64,000 bases of DNA, from assembly GCF_020360975.1 (NCBI RefSeq), contig NW_025408673.1, positions 372,001-436,000 of the forward strand, written 5' to 3'. This document shows positions 47,445-60,800 of the stretch, one piece after another. A program made the translations under genes and the position numbers. The stretch's first letter is position 1. Each line of letters opens with the position of its first letter. This stretch comes from Hirsutella rhossiliensis (taxonomy: Eukaryota; Ascomycota; Sordariomycetes; Hypocreales; Ophiocordycipitaceae). Under the pieces are notes generated by a model. The model was not told the origin of the DNA, ran no database searches, and saw only the letters and a program-made list of their open reading frames with translations.

Positions 47445-50400
47445 AGGCCTAACTACGACCCTATTAGTATTATATAGTATAATACTAATAGGTAGGAAAT
47501 AGCTAACCTATCGATCTTAGAGTAGGCCCTAGAAATAAAAGCGGACCTTATCTTATTATAAGAGCCTTACCTCTATAAGATCGATAATAGCTATATCCCT
47601 ATATAGTATCCGGCCTATAACGTTATAACCCTTATCCGTTTTACTAACTTTCCTAAGCTCGCTAAGAGGCCTAGGGTTATAGCTTATAAGAGGAAGGAAG
47701 CTTAAATAAAAGCTAGCCCTAGCTTCGGCCTTTTTTACGATCCTAATATATAGGCTATAAGGGTAGAAGGCGCCGAGCCGTTTACCCTTATTAACCTATA
47801 TAATAAAAAAGAGGTTAAAGGGGCCCTAGCTAGCTAAGGCTAGTAAGGGCCCCTTATAATAAAAAGGCTGCTACTAATAGCCTAGCTCCTATAGTAGCCC
47901 TTCCTATTAATAGGGGACTTTAACCTATACTACCCTTATTAGAACCCTTTTATAGAACCCTTTAAGGCCTATAAGGTAGAAGCCCTTATTAGCTAGCTCG
48001 ACCGCTATAAGGCTTCTTTATTAACGGACCTTAAGGTAGCTATAGAAGGTACCTATTAAAGGAAAGGCTTAAAAGGGGCCTTAGTTATAGACCTTGCTTT
48101 CTATAGCCCTTTTAAATAGCTAACCTAAGCTAACTTCCGCTTCCTAGAGGCTATAAGCTTAGATTATAAGCCTATAGCCTTTAAAGCTAGCTTAAGGAGC
48201 CCTAATAGGCTACTACTAGCTAGGCCTACTACTTATAATTATAGGAAAGTAAACTAAAAGGTATTCTTAAAATACCTAGCTAAGAAGGAATAGGACCTCC
48301 TTATAGCTATAAAGAGGGCTATAAAAAGAGACGACTTAAAATAGATAGCTTCCCTTTTAATAAGAACCCTTATAAAGGCCTTAAATATAGCGATACTAAA
48401 AAAGAGGCCTTATAAGGGATCTTAGCCCTAGTAAACTAATAAGCTAACCTACCTTTAGAAAGCCCTAAGCCTAGCCTAACGGGCTTATAGGCTAGCCTAG
48501 GATAAGGAGAGCTAAAAGAGCTTTATAGAGGCCCGAAATAGCTTTAAGTATATTATTAAGGCTATTAAAAAGTAATACTAAGAGAGCTTATTAATAAAAG
48601 TAATAAGAAAGGATATCTTTATCGCTTTTTCCTATACTAAGGCTAGAGCTAACCCTACCCTTCCTAGTATCTTATATACGAAAGAAGGGATAGAGGTAAA
48701 AGCTAATACCTTTATAGAAAATATAAGGCCTTCCTAATAACCATTTTTCCGACCCTGGACCCTAGCCCTAGCCCTCCTTTTAGCCCCCCCTAGAGCCTAG
48801 AAAAAGAAGAGCCCCTAGGCTAGATAAGTAGTAAGGGCACGGTTAAGTAGGACTAGCTAGAGCTAAAGGACCCTAAGATTAGGAGGGCTATTTTTAGCTC
48901 TTTTAATAAGAAAGCCCTTAGCCTAGACTCCCTTAGCTTCCTTCCTATCTAATACGTATATAAGGCTATCCTTATAGTTTTTAATAGGGCCTATAAAGCT
49001 TTATTTAACTAAGGATACTACCTTAAGGCGTAGAAGGAAGCTATAGGAATTATACTTCTTAAGTAAAATAAGCTAGACTATACTATCCCTAAGGCCTATA
49101 AGGTTATAAGTCTACTTAACTACTTAGGAAAGGTCCTTAAAAAGCTATACGCTACCTAGCTAAGCTATTTAGCTAATACGACCGGGCTTCTAAACCCTAT
49201 ATAGCTAAGGGGACGAAAATAGCGGTTAGCTATAAACACGGCCCTCCTCCTTTTATACTATATTTAAAAGAAGCGGGAGTTTAATAAGAAGGCTATTACT
49301 AGTACCCTCTTATTAGATATAAAGGGCGCCTTCGATTTTATATTAAAGGAATAGCTTATAAGGGTCCTAAGGGAATTAAACCTCCCTAAGGCCCTTATAA
49401 GCTAGGTAAACTACTTCCTTACTAAAAGGAAGATCTAGCTAGCCGTTAAGGGGTAAGTCTAGCCCCTTATAGACCTAGTAATAAGGGTGCCTTAAGGGTC
49501 CCTTATTAGCCCTATTTTATTCCTCTTATATATAAGGGGGATACTAGCGGCTAAGGGATACTAGCTATCTTATATAGATAGCTTTAGTATCTTTATAATA
49601 TCGACCTTAGCTAAGAAGAACGTTTAGTAGCTAAAAGTAATAGCTATTAACCTATTTAAATAAGCTAAAGACTAAGGGGTTTACTTTAACCCTTTAAAGA
49701 TAGAACTTATTTACTTTAATAGGTAACGGCAGCCTATTTTAGAGGGTATAATAGTAGGAGGCTTATTTTTCGAGGTAAAGCCCTTAGTATAGTAGCTAGG
49801 GGTCTTCTTTAATTCTAAGCTCCTATTTAAATAATATATTAAGAAGAAGGTAGTATCTATATAAGCTACCTTTAAAGGACTATCCCGCTTAACCTTTATA
49901 TAAAAAGGCTTATTATTTAGAGCCTCTAAATAGCTTTACTAGGCCTATATAACCTTTATAGTAGACTATAAGGCCTAACTTTAGTATAGGGGGCCTAAGA
50001 CCCCTAAGGGCCTTATAAAGCCTTTTTAAAGGCTATAAAACTAAGCTCTTTTAAAGGTTTTAAGGGTCTTTAAAGGATCCCTTATTAGGGCTTTAAAAGC
50101 TAAAGCGGCCCTACCGCTACTAAAGGTACGATTTAAAAGGGTATACTTCTCTTACGCCCTCTAGACCCTATACTTCTTACCTAGTTACCCTATAAGGTAG
50201 GCTTACGACCTAGCTATATAGGATAACCTTACCGACTTAGGCTTTAACCTAAGGGCCTTAAGCTATATTAGGCTATATATATAGCTCTTCCGCCTCCTTA
50301 AAAGCCTAGTAGCCTTTATAGGACCTAATTATAACTTAGAAAGAAGGAAAGCTAGCTAGGAGCCCTTATAGGCCTTAGAGCCTAAGGCCTCTATTATAAT

Positions 50401-51450
50401 AATAGAGGCCCTTATACCCTTAGCTAAGAAGTAATACTAACGCCTCTTAGCTAACTTAGCTAGCTTAAAAGACTTTAGGTTACGGCCCTTAGCCTTTTAT
50501 ACTAACGGCTCTAAGGGGTGCCTTAAGAGGTCCCCTATAAAAACTAACGCTTACTCCTTCTACGAAATAGGCTTAGAAAATAGGCCTATTAAGGTATACT
50601 ACGAGAACCTAAGGCCCTTAATCGAAGTAGCTAATATAGAGCTATTCGTAATATTAAGGGTCTTAGAGGACCTAGCTAAGAGGCCTCGGCCCTTAAAGCT
50701 TAGCCCTCTTAACCCCTTTATAAATACTTATATTTTTATAGATAGCTAAGCCGCTATAAAAAAGGTTATAGGTTTCTTAGACCTAGCTATATATATTAAA
50801 AGGCTCTTATTTAGCTTAAAAGCCTTTTATAATATATAGCTATACTAGTGCCCTAGCTACCTAAGGATCTTTAGTAACGAGCTAGCCGACTAGCTAGCTA
50901 AAAGAGGCTTAGGGGCCCTTACCTAAGGGACCCCCTTAGTCTTTATTAGCTACTTATAAAGAAAGGTCTAGTAAGCTACTAAGGACTATTAAAAGGGACT
51001 CTAGGCTACTAAGGCGGCTAAAGGCCCTAGGGCTAAGAGCCTAGGTAAGTACTATATATCTATTTAAAAGACCCCTTACCTAGCCCGTAGCCTAGAAAAG
51101 GACCTTATAAGGAGGCCTAAGCCGACCCTCTTAGCTTTTTACTAGCTCCTCTTTAAGGCTAGCTTCTTATTTTCCTTCTTAAAAAGGACTAATAAGGTAG
51201 ACTAAGACGACTACCGCTATAGCTAAGGAAGGTATACGGCTAGGTACCTTATCTTAAGGTGCCCGAACTATAGGAGGGAAAGAGAGGTCCTTTACTAGAC
51301 CTCTAAGAGATAGAAGGGGGCCCTTAGCCTACCTATATTCTATAGCTCTAAGGAAGGAAGGGAAGCCCTTTTAACTTTCTTAGATAAAATAAAGATAGGG
51401 ATAGCTAAGTAGCTCGAAAAGGAGTAACCTAGGGGCCCTAGGGCCCTTAA
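47445..51450 (+). pseudogene. LINE-1a ORF2 remnant: endonuclease, reverse transcriptase, RNase H
   Basis: The endonuclease is recognisable from LILLQEPYLY (about 47547-47576) and an intact GDFN (47913-47924). The reverse transcriptase has LLLDIKGAFDF (about 49308-49340) and an active site Y-I-D-S (49571-49582) where YIDD is expected. An RNase H domain lies at about 50480-50910 (AFYTNGSKG near 50490; SNELAD near 50872). The tail has CPNYRRERE (about 51262-51288). An RNase H domain after the reverse transcriptase is typical of the Tad1/I groups of fungal LINEs. Every domain carries RIP-type stops. Confidence 0.85.
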
Positions 51451-51649
51451 GGGGGAAAATTACCGTATAAGAGGAACTAAACTAACCTTTCCTTTATTAT
51501 TACCTTTATAGCTACCCTTTCCTTAATTAGTTATAAGCCCCTAGGCTCTATAGCTAGCTAGGACTACTAATAGGGGCCTAGGCCCTTACTAGCCTCGCTA
51601 TAGCCCTAGAGGCTATATATAAGTAATAATATAAAAAGAAAGGATTTTT

Positions 51650-52639
51650 ATAAGGTATTATACTTACTATTATAATAATCTAGGTAATAAATAGTCCTTT
51701 ATAAATCTCTATTACTTAGTAAATATAATATACTTAAGAAATATATTATTTATATAGAATTTTAATAGGATTAGTATCTTAGTTTTAATTAGGGCTAATA
51801 ATAATAGTTTTAGTATTAATATAAGGATAGGACCTATTACTACCTTAATAATTTCGGTTATAGTAGATAATATAGTTTTTACTTTTTATAATATCTTAGT
51901 AAGTTATAATTATATAAACCTTAGTATATTAAGAGCTAAGATATTACTTAAGCTTAGTTTTACTACTAGCGACTAGTATATATATTTAAGGTTAAATTAG
52001 CTATTACTACTTACTAATAGATTAAATAGTTAGTTATTTCTATTAGTATATACCTAAGGATTTCTTTTTCCTAAGAAAGAATAGGTTTTTATATATCCTA
52101 TTAAGGTATAAGAATAGTTTTCCTAAGTTAGGTTTTTACCCTCTATATATACTACTATAAATAAATTAGTAAAGAGTATATAAATCTACTCTTTAAGGGA
52201 GGCTATAAAGAACGGTATTCCTACTATAAGTAAAGTAGCTATAATATACTCTCCCGATTATATAAGCTAATAAGTAGTATATTAATTATAGATAAAATCC
52301 TATCTTATAGAGTAAGAATCGCTTATTATTTTATATATTATTCTATATTAAACGGGTTGCTAGGTATTATATAATCTAGAATAGAAGGAATAAAGCTAGC
52401 TTAAAATACTAGCTAAGACCTCTTAAAAATACTAGTATAACTAACCTCCTTTAAATATAAATATTAATAGAACTAAGATAATTCTAGCTATACTTAAGGT
52501 ATTACTAAACTCCTTAATCTTAGGGCTATATAGTAGCCTAAATTTAGTCCTAAAAGGTTCTTCTATTTAGCTATAATTATTTAAATAAGGCAGTATATCT
52601 ACTAGTAAATAGAGATATAATTATTAACTTTAATACCTC
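51650..52639. other. AT-rich RIP'd DNA, no feature recognised
   Basis: There is no open frame and no motif. The 3' flank of LINE-1a merges into TA-rich sequence with scattered less degraded words (for example aacgggttgctagg near 52352). It may be the body of the LTR-family-Z fragment that ends at 52768, but the similarity is too weak to extend by eye. Confidence 0.45.
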
Positions 52640-52768
52640 TTCTATATACTAATATACTACTAATAAATTCCGTTGAAATTCCTACCTTATACTCCTTCTT
52701 CCCCTTTATTATATAGTCTTATATAATTCCTTAATTTCTTAAAATTCCGCTTTTACTTATATACCTTA
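52640..52768. repeat. LTR family Z fragment, diverged
   Basis: The words aaattcctaccttatactcc and ttccgcttttacttatatacc correspond in order and spacing to the end of the 710-bp solo LTR (28000-28090: aatcctaccctatactcc, ttctacgcttattgcttatacc). It abuts the element Y fragment. Confidence 0.5.
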
Positions 52769-52774
52769 AGAAAT

Positions 52775-53400
52775 AAAGGGAAAGGTAAGGGTAAAGGTAA
52801 GGGTAAGGCGGCTATTACGTCTAAGGCTCTATTTAAAGCTAAGGCTAAGGAGTCCGCCGCCGTCCTTATACCCGCGGTCGTTTTAAAGCTAGTATAGGAT
52901 CCTACTATATTGCCCTTTATTAGCTCCGACGCTAAGCTATAGCTTAGTAGTTTTCTTATTACTAAGCTTACCTTAAAGCGTCTTTATCCTACGTTGCTTA
53001 GCGACCCTACTAACGCTCTTAACTTTATTTAGTAGCGTCTTTATAGCTATTATAGTTTAGTCTAAGCTAAGATTATCGCTAGTCTTAACTTTAATTAGAT
53101 TTATAGTTATAGTATAGGCTATAGCGAATGCCTTTATACTACCGCTAGTATAAGTCCTACCTTAATATAGACCTTAGTTATTACTTTATTTTATAAGCTA
53201 GCTATCTAAGCTAGCTTTAGTTTAGGTTTAAGGTTAGGCTTAGCTAGCTATTATTAAGCTTCTTATAGTAATAATAGTCCCTATACTTCTTATAAGTCTT
53301 AGGTTACTCCTTCTTATACCTTATATACTACCTTAAGGAGGTCTTATTATTCCTACTATAATAGTAAGGTAAATATTACTACTAATAAGTTAAGCTAAAG
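52775..53400 (+). pseudogene. Element Y coding remnant, second copy
   Basis: It opens with the same gggtaa/ggtaag repeat (Lys-Gly codons, 52781-52810) as 8601-8630, then runs parallel to 8640-8692 plus 30133-30650, the sequence as it was before LINE-1b inserted. This independently confirms the LINE-1b insertion point. The plus frame includes LQDPTI-like and SSFLIT-like words with TAG where Gln is expected. The family is unknown. It is bordered on the right by LINE-2b on the opposite strand, as in the other copy. Confidence 0.5.
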
Positions 53401-56400
53401 TTATAGTTTAAGGGCTAGTTATTAGCTTTATCTTAGTTTAGTTTTAGGTTAAGTCTTATTTAATTATAGTCTTTTAATAGTAAGTCTTATTTTATAGCTA
53501 TTAAGGCTAGCTTAGTTAAGTCTTATTAGTTCTATTTAGTCTATAGTTTAAGTAGTAAGGTTTACGCTTAGTTTAGGTTTAGTTTAGTTAATACTATAGT
53601 CTTATTATTATAAGTCTTCTTCCTTTTTTAGGTCGCCTTAGTAAGAGAAGTAGTTAGCTAAGGTAGTCTTAGTTAAGGCCGCTCTATCTCTAGTACGACC
53701 TTAGTCTTATTATCTAGTATATCTATATATAGCCTCTAAGCTAGGTTAAACTAATAAAGCTTACTTAAGTAAAGGAAATATTATATTAGCGGCGCTACTA
53801 TCTTTTTCCTTTAAAGGCCCACTCTTATATTACTTATATCTTAGGCCTATATTAAGAGGGACTCCCTTACCTTTACTATTAATAGATAGGTAATTATTAT
53901 ATACTAAATAATATCTTATTTTTATCTATAGGTATATATTAGCGAGACTATATTAAGGACCTATTAGTTAAAGAGGAAGTTATTAAGCCCGATCTTTCCT
54001 ATATATATCTAAGTAATTACTATACTAATATACTTAAAGAGGCCCTTATAATAGTTTAACGTTATTACTTTATTAAACTATAGCGGGAAGTTAGCGAGGT
54101 AAAGGGTAGTTTAGTATTATTAGATTATATTTTCCTTAGCGTTTTATTAAGCGGCCTATTTCTTATTTAGCTTTTTAAGCGACTTAGCTTTATCTAAGAG
54201 GTCGTTTAATCTTATTTAGCTCTAGACCCCTTTTATCTCCTTTATAAAAGGGGGCTTACTAGGTAATAGCGCTATTAAGGGCCTACTCTCTTTCTAGCGT
54301 TGCCTCCTTTTAAGTATATCTATAACTACGTTAAACGTATATTAAATTTAGCTTAAGAGCCTTAAGTCCTTTAACTTTTAAAGGGTATTTATTATTCTTT
54401 AGTTTAAGTAAAGGTCGATTAAGGGCACTTATACCTCTACTTTTACTTAGTAAACTAAGGTCGCGAGGTAAGCGCTTATTACTACTTAAAGGTAAGCTAA
54501 CTAGTCCTATACTTAGTCCCGCGTAATTTTATATAGTTTCCTTTTTATAGGCGTTATCTTATAAAATATAACTATAGTATAATAGATTAAAGACTAGATT
54601 ACCTTACTATAGACTTCCTTAACGTATAGTAAGGTATAGCTTTATATAAACGCCGCGAGACCGGTTAAGGCTATAGTCTAGCTCTTTATCTTCGCTTAAA
54701 GCTATTTTAGGTATGCCTTTTAATATAACTTTTAGTATACTTAAACCCTTAATAGGCGGGCCTCTTAGACTAGTATTACTATATTAGCCTTAAGGTAAAC
54801 TAGCGTTATTATCGCTTATCTCCTTATATAAAGTATATTAACTTACTTTTTAATAGTTTAAAAGTAACTATAAACTTAGTCGCTTACTTTATATATACCT
54901 TTTAAGCCTCCTTTAAGTATACTACTATAGTAGCCTTACTAAGTTTAATACTAACTATATTTATATTATTAGCTTTACTAATAATATAAATACTATATAT
55001 TATACTAAGCCTCTTATATAAGGGGGTTATATAGTATAAAAATAAGATTAAGGATAAAGGGGAGCCTTAAAAGACTCTTATTAATACTTAAGTTAGCTTT
55101 AAGGTCCTTTTATTATAGTAAAGGGTTAATCTTTTATTACTTATAAAGTTTTATATTAAGCTTATAAGCTATCTAAGGTATCCCTTAAGCTTTAGTTTCC
55201 TTATAAGCTTATTATAATTAACTATATTAAATACGCCCTTAATATCTAGCTATAAGAATAATATAACGCCCCTTTAATCTTAGGTTATATATACTAACTT
55301 TATTATTAGTAGGATCGCCGCCTTTATAAAGCGTTCCTTTTTATTCTTTATTTATTTATTTAATAAGATACCGTTCGCTATTATTACTCCCGCGATCCTT
55401 TAAGCTAGTATCTACTTAAGTAATTTCCTTATTATAAGTAAAAGGGAAATTAATCTCTATCTCCTTATTATATAATAAGCTTCTTACCTCTTACCTAGCT
55501 TTTAAATTACTATTATATTCGCGCTATAAAACCGACCTAGGAAATATAAGAGTTAGGTATAGGTATTAAAGATTATAGCTAGTTACTAAACTAAAGCTAG
55601 TTTATACTTCTTAATAAACCTTAAAGGGACGCTATTTAGACCCGCTACTTTTTAGCTTACTATTTTACTTAGCGCTACTATAACGATAGCTAGCTAAATT
55701 TACTAGTTAACTATAAGGGTTACCTTAGCTATAGGCTAGGGTAGCCCTTAAGTTATACCGGCCTTTAATAAAAAGAACTTAGTAGCTAATATTTAGGCCT
55801 TCCCTTTAAAGGTTTTTATTAGTTAGTCCTTACCCTCCTTAACTAGTAGCGGGATATAGGTCGGTTTTAGTAATAGCTTACTATAAAGTCTAGCCTACCT
55901 CTTTCTATTTTAAAGCTTAGTATTATTAGCGCTAAATCCTTTTAAGAACTCGCGCTAGTAAGCCCTCCTTACCTTATAAATAGTCTACTTCTAAGCTATA
56001 AACGCTTTATATAAGTCTTCTTAGTTTACTTTACTCCTTTCCCGCTTATACTTCCTCCTTACCCTCTTAGCCTTTCTTATTACCCTTCCTACTTTTATAG
56101 TAAACTATATATTACCTTTAAGTAATACTTACCCTTAGCATAGAACTATAGCTATTATAATCTATACTAAAGTAGTAAAGATATAGTTTAGGTCTTAGTC
56201 GATATCCTTAAGCGTCTAAAGCTTTAGCTAGTATAGTCCTAGCTAGGATATAGTCTTAGCTTTAACTAGCTTTACTTCTACTTCTTTTTACCTTAGGGCC
56301 GGTTTAAGCGCCTAGGCCTAAGTATCGACTTATAGTATAATAGTCTAAGGGATATAGTTTAACCTAGTTAGGTTTAGGTTAGGCCTAGTATACTATATCT

Positions 56401-56678
56401 TAGTCTTTAGTATTACTTAAGCTAGGTCGATAGTACTATTCCTTTAACTATAAAAAAATCTTATATACTCTCTTCTTAAGATAGTAAGTTTAAGTTATAG
56501 TCTTATCGCCTTCTATATAAATTATATTATACTATCTAAGGTTCTATTATATTTATCTTAGAGTAGGTAATAGATATTAAAGTCTCTTACTATTACTATA
56601 AAGTGTTTTAGTTTAATTACGCTTAGGTCTTATAACGCTCTAGCCCTCGTAGCCCTTAGTAGTAAGTAAATCGTAATA
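53400..56678 (-). mobile_element. LINE-2b: non-LTR retrotransposon remnant with endonuclease and reverse transcriptase
   Basis: The minus strand shows an endonuclease with R-D-F-N (complement of 56576-56587, from GDFN by G-to-A) and RNSTIDLA (about 56415-56440). The reverse transcriptase begins near 55330 with an LDIKG...NYNKL block (about 55205-55260). The active-site region (54965-54985) carries a 21-bp inversion relative to LINE-2a. The tail matches LINE-2a to about 53900. Its 5' part appears to continue at 63495-64000 beyond a Gypsy-B-type LTR. Confidence 0.78.
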
Positions 56679-57107
56679 TACTATTATTATACCTATAGCT
56701 ACTAGGCCGCTAACGGCCGACCACGTTAAGTATAAAATATAGCTTAATATATAAATAGTTAGTATAACTATATAATAAGTATAAGATTAAAGGGATTATA
56801 AAGATCTAAGTAATTTATAATTAATAAGATTACTATACTTTATATAATTTAATATTAAGGATTATAGCTAGGCTTATAATCTAAGAATAGTCTTTATAAG
56901 TATATATAGCTACTTACTTTTACTCCCTTAAATAAATAGCTTTTTAGCTTTTAATATATAAATCTTTATTATAATTCTATCTTTAATATTAATTATCTAT
57001 TTATAGCTTATAAGTTATATCCTTTAACTTATTATTAATATAATATACTTATTATAACTTAGACTATACCTTATTATATTAATTAATATAAACCCCTTAA
57101 TAAGGTT
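56679..57107 (+). repeat. Gypsy-B-family LTR, left part, split by Copia-3
   Basis: From about 56900 the sequence follows the Gypsy-B LTR (tttttagcttttaatatata, ctttattataattctatc, aaccccttaataaggtt) with many transitions, and stops at the Copia-3 duplication aggtt (57103-57107). The remainder, atcccttaagaataat..., follows Copia-3 at 63466-63494. The first ~200 bp are too diverged to align firmly; taata at 56674-56678 and 63495-63499 may be the LTR's own target duplication. Confidence 0.72.
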
Positions 57108-57594
57108 TCTCGTAAAGAGAGATTCGAGAAGGATATATAAAATGCACGAAGGTAAAATTAAAAGTAAGGGGTCGGATAGGCAGGGTAAAGAGATTTAATT
57201 CTTACGGGGGTAGTAATTATAGTAGGGGAGTAATTATTATATTACCTTAATTATCCTTCTTTCCTCTATCTAACGCCCTTCTTTATACCTATCTAGTATC
57301 TTAATTAATAAAGAAGATCCTACTTAAAGAAGCTATTAATATCCCTTTAACTACTAAGCTTTTTACCGGTTTTTCCCCTCCTTTCTAGCCGTTGCTAGTA
57401 TATCCGTCTTATCTCTCGCTACCTCTATAAGACGCTATCGCTACTTCTGCTTCCCCTTATACCCCTACCCTCCTTTCTATACCTCTTTTTAGCTCTTTCT
57501 TCCTTTTTCTATACCGGGTGTTTTTTAGCTTCCTTAGTCCCTCTTACTAAGGGATATCTCCGAGAACTACGAAATTAGGCTACGCTTCGCGATA
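57108..57594 (-). repeat. Copia-3 3' LTR
   Basis: The plus strand runs from tctcgtaaag to cttcgcgata, then tacccccttagc, which is the complement of the family purine tract. It matches 62974-63460. Confidence 0.9.
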
Positions 57595-57849
57595 TACCCC
57601 CTTAGCTATAGCCTGCCCTTATAGTAAGGGTATAGCTAATACGGCTTTAGGCTAGTAAGCGTATAGAGGAGGTCTTAGTCTATACTTATCCCCTACTCGA
57701 GAAATCCAGGTTTTAGCCCTAGGCTCTTTTAGACCTACTTTAGGAAAAGGGGCCTAAGGAGGAAATTAAGTCCTATAAGAAAGGGGGGCTTCTCTAAGGA
57801 TAAGTCCCTAAAAAGGGGGCCTTTAAGAAGAATAAGTCCTAATTAAGCT

Positions 57850-60800
57850 AGGGCCCTCCTTTAGGATAAGTCCTAATTCCTCTCTTTAGCTATAGACGTC
57901 TCCTTCCTCCTACGTGCTATTAGCTCCTCTCGTAGACTCTTAAGGCGGGCTTCTAAGGATAGCTTCTCTTAAACGTCTTCTAGCCTAATTTGCTATAAAA
58001 AGATAGCTAGCTTCTACTTTAGTAGGGGCTTTATAAGACCGTCGGCTTTTATTAATACCGTTAAAACCTAACGGACGGAAATAAGTCCCCTTTAGACCTC
58101 TTAGCGTAACTAATACTAGTAGATATCGATATACTATAGCTAGGTCGATAACTTACTATTTTCTATAAGAATTCGTATAGTCTATATATTATTATATTCT
58201 ATAGCTAATAGGGTCGGAATTTATAGTTATAACGATATTAGTAGCTAGCTAAGGAAAATCGCTTCTTTTAACGCTTTTAAAAGAGCTAGTAGCTCTGCCT
58301 CCGTACTAGAAGTCGTAACGGTAGCCTACTTCGAAGCTCTCTAAGTAATAGTTCCTCTAAAAAGGGATATAATATACCCTTATAAGCTCTTTCTATCTAA
58401 GGAATTATCTATAAAAGATAAATCGCTCGAATAAAAAAAGATTTCGGTAGCTTATTTCCCTCCCTACCCTCCTAGGCGTAGACTATATAATCTCGTTAAA
58501 TAGAGATAAAGGATAGCTCTATCTACTACTTCTTAATACCTAGGGCTAGGATTCTAGTTATGCCTAGCTAGCTAGGAGACCGTAAAAGAGATATCCGGTC
58601 TAGTAGAAATAGCTAAAAAAAGCAAGGAGCCTACCTTCTATTAGTATTAGTATTTCTCTTACTCCCTAGCTTAAAAGGATAGATTAGGCAAAAGCTCTTC
58701 GTCTAATATAGGCGTAGAGGGAAGCTTCTTATCGAGGGAATTAAGGAGGAATTTATAAGCGACCTTATCGATATAGGCGTCCTAGGTAAGCTAGATAGTC
58801 CGTTAGGACCTATTCTAAAGGATTTATATCCCTAGGAACTACTTTAGCTCCCTTAGCCTAGTTATCTTATACCTTTATTATAGGCCTTATATAGCCTCCC
58901 TTATAGTAGCTTCTTCCTCTTTTAGGTACGCCTAGATAATATCGTCGACGTAGAAGAAGACCGTGATTTTACCCTTCTATATTATATACGGTTCCTAAGG
59001 GACTTTTATAAAGCCTAGGACTTTAAGGGAACCTATTAAATGCTATTACTAAAGAAGGGGTAATCTTTATAGTCCGTATAGAGCTTTCCTAAGCTATAGA
59101 ACCTTTCCTAGCTATTAAAAGCCTAGTAAAAGGCGTATATAGATAACTTCTTCTTCTTCCTTAAGTAGGCAGTTAATAAAAGCGTTAACTATATCTATCT
59201 AATTAAGTTCGAGGTCGAATTCTACTACTATAGCTATAAGGGTCTAAAAAGATATCCTTACTAAGGTGGTTGCCTTAGTAGGTAGATCCCCTTTTTCCTA
59301 TTAATTCCTATAGATAACTAGCTAGGCTTTATACTTTTAAAGGAAGCCGTATTTATTAGTCTTATAGATAAAGACCTACTTATAGCTAAGGACCTATTTT
59401 CCTCTTACCTTTTCCTTAAGGACCTCTTTAAAAGACCCTATCTCTTCGTATAAGGCTAGGTAGTCTTTCTAGGCCTAGAAAAACTAGTCTCTAAAGGGGT
59501 GTCTTTCTAGCTGCTTTTAGTTTACTAGTAGGTCCGGGAGGTCTCTTTTATATACCTTCCTTGCTAATAGCTATAGCTTAAAGAGCCGGCCTACTATAAA
59601 CGCTTTATAGGAACCGTCTTCTATTAGCGTTAGGTAGAAGTCGGAAAAACAACCGAAATAAGGGAGAGGTTAGTCTTCTTTTATATCGGGCCCTATACCT
59701 TCCTTTACTTCTCGAAGCAGGGATAAAAAGGCAGCCGGGTAATCCTTTAAGAGAGGTGCCTTTCCTACCCCCTTAGGGGTCGAGATAGGAAGACTAACTA
59801 AAAAAGCTGCTTCTAGATCTTCTTCTTATTCTATAAGAGGAGGAGTAGGAAGGTAGGCGTATTCTAGCTCTACCGCTTTCCTATAGTCTCCTTCTTCGTT
59901 TAGATTATTTAATCTAGTAGCTTCTTCTTCTTTTTCTTTAAAGTTAGCGTTATCCTCGACTACTTTAACGTTAGTTTCTTCTTCCGTTTCCTTATCTAAG
60001 ACCTCTTCTTAAGACTATTAGGAAGGGGGGATTTAGATCTTTTAAATTAGCTAACGTTAAGAGAGTAAGAGGGGCTATTAATCCCTCTTTCCGTCGAAGA
60101 AGCTAGATTCGTCGAAAATTATATCCCTAGTCGAAATAACCTTCTATAGAAGAGGAATCTAGATCCGGAAGATATTTATAGAATTATAACCGACGAGGTA
60201 ACTAATAAAGGCTCTAGGATTAAGCTTTCTTTTCTTCTTCCTTTTTAGCTATATATCGGTAGTTATTGCGTATGCCTTATAGCCATAGGTATAAAGGTAG
60301 GCTAGCGAGGCCCTCTTCTTCGTAAAGAGCTTAAGGGGGGATTTCTAGTCTATTCCTTAGTTTAGTCCCCTAGGGTCCTTAGGGTCCCTTAGGGTCCGGT
60401 TCCGAAGGTAATAAGCGGTCTTAATAACTTCCCTCTAAAGGTCGTATAGAAGCCTTATAGTAAGTCTTATCGTACGGGCCCTTTCTATTATAGTACCCCC
60501 TAATCTTTCTACCCCTTTATTCTAGGCCTAGGTATTTAGTGCTAACGGGAGGGGTAAAATGCCCCTTTTTCGAAGCTACTTTAAGATATCTTTTATAAAT
60601 AGCTCTCCGTTAGACTATATCTTCTTTACCTTATAGCTAAAGTAGGATTTTATCTAGTTAACGAAGTCCTAGAAGGCAAACTAGTTATACTTACTTAGGT
60701 AGGTCCTTAAGAAATAGGGGAAAACTATCCTTAAAAAAGCGTCTATAAAAAACATTACCTTAACGAAGCTTTCCTAATCCCTAGAGACGTCGGTCTAATC

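Larger units (their letters stand above)
45648..51638 (+). mobile_element. LINE-1a: Tad1-like non-LTR retrotransposon, contiguous copy
   Basis: It is flanked by candidate target duplications aaaggattttt (45637-45647 and 51639-51649), with an A-rich 3' end (ataaaaagaa, 51631-51640). It contains two coding regions in LINE order: ORF1, then ORF2 with endonuclease, reverse transcriptase, RNase H and a Cys/His tail. Length is 5.99 kb. The first ~200 bp (45650-45860) keep many CA/TG dinucleotides, unlike the rest. The same family on the minus strand fills 8705-30120 in four pieces. Confidence 0.9.
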
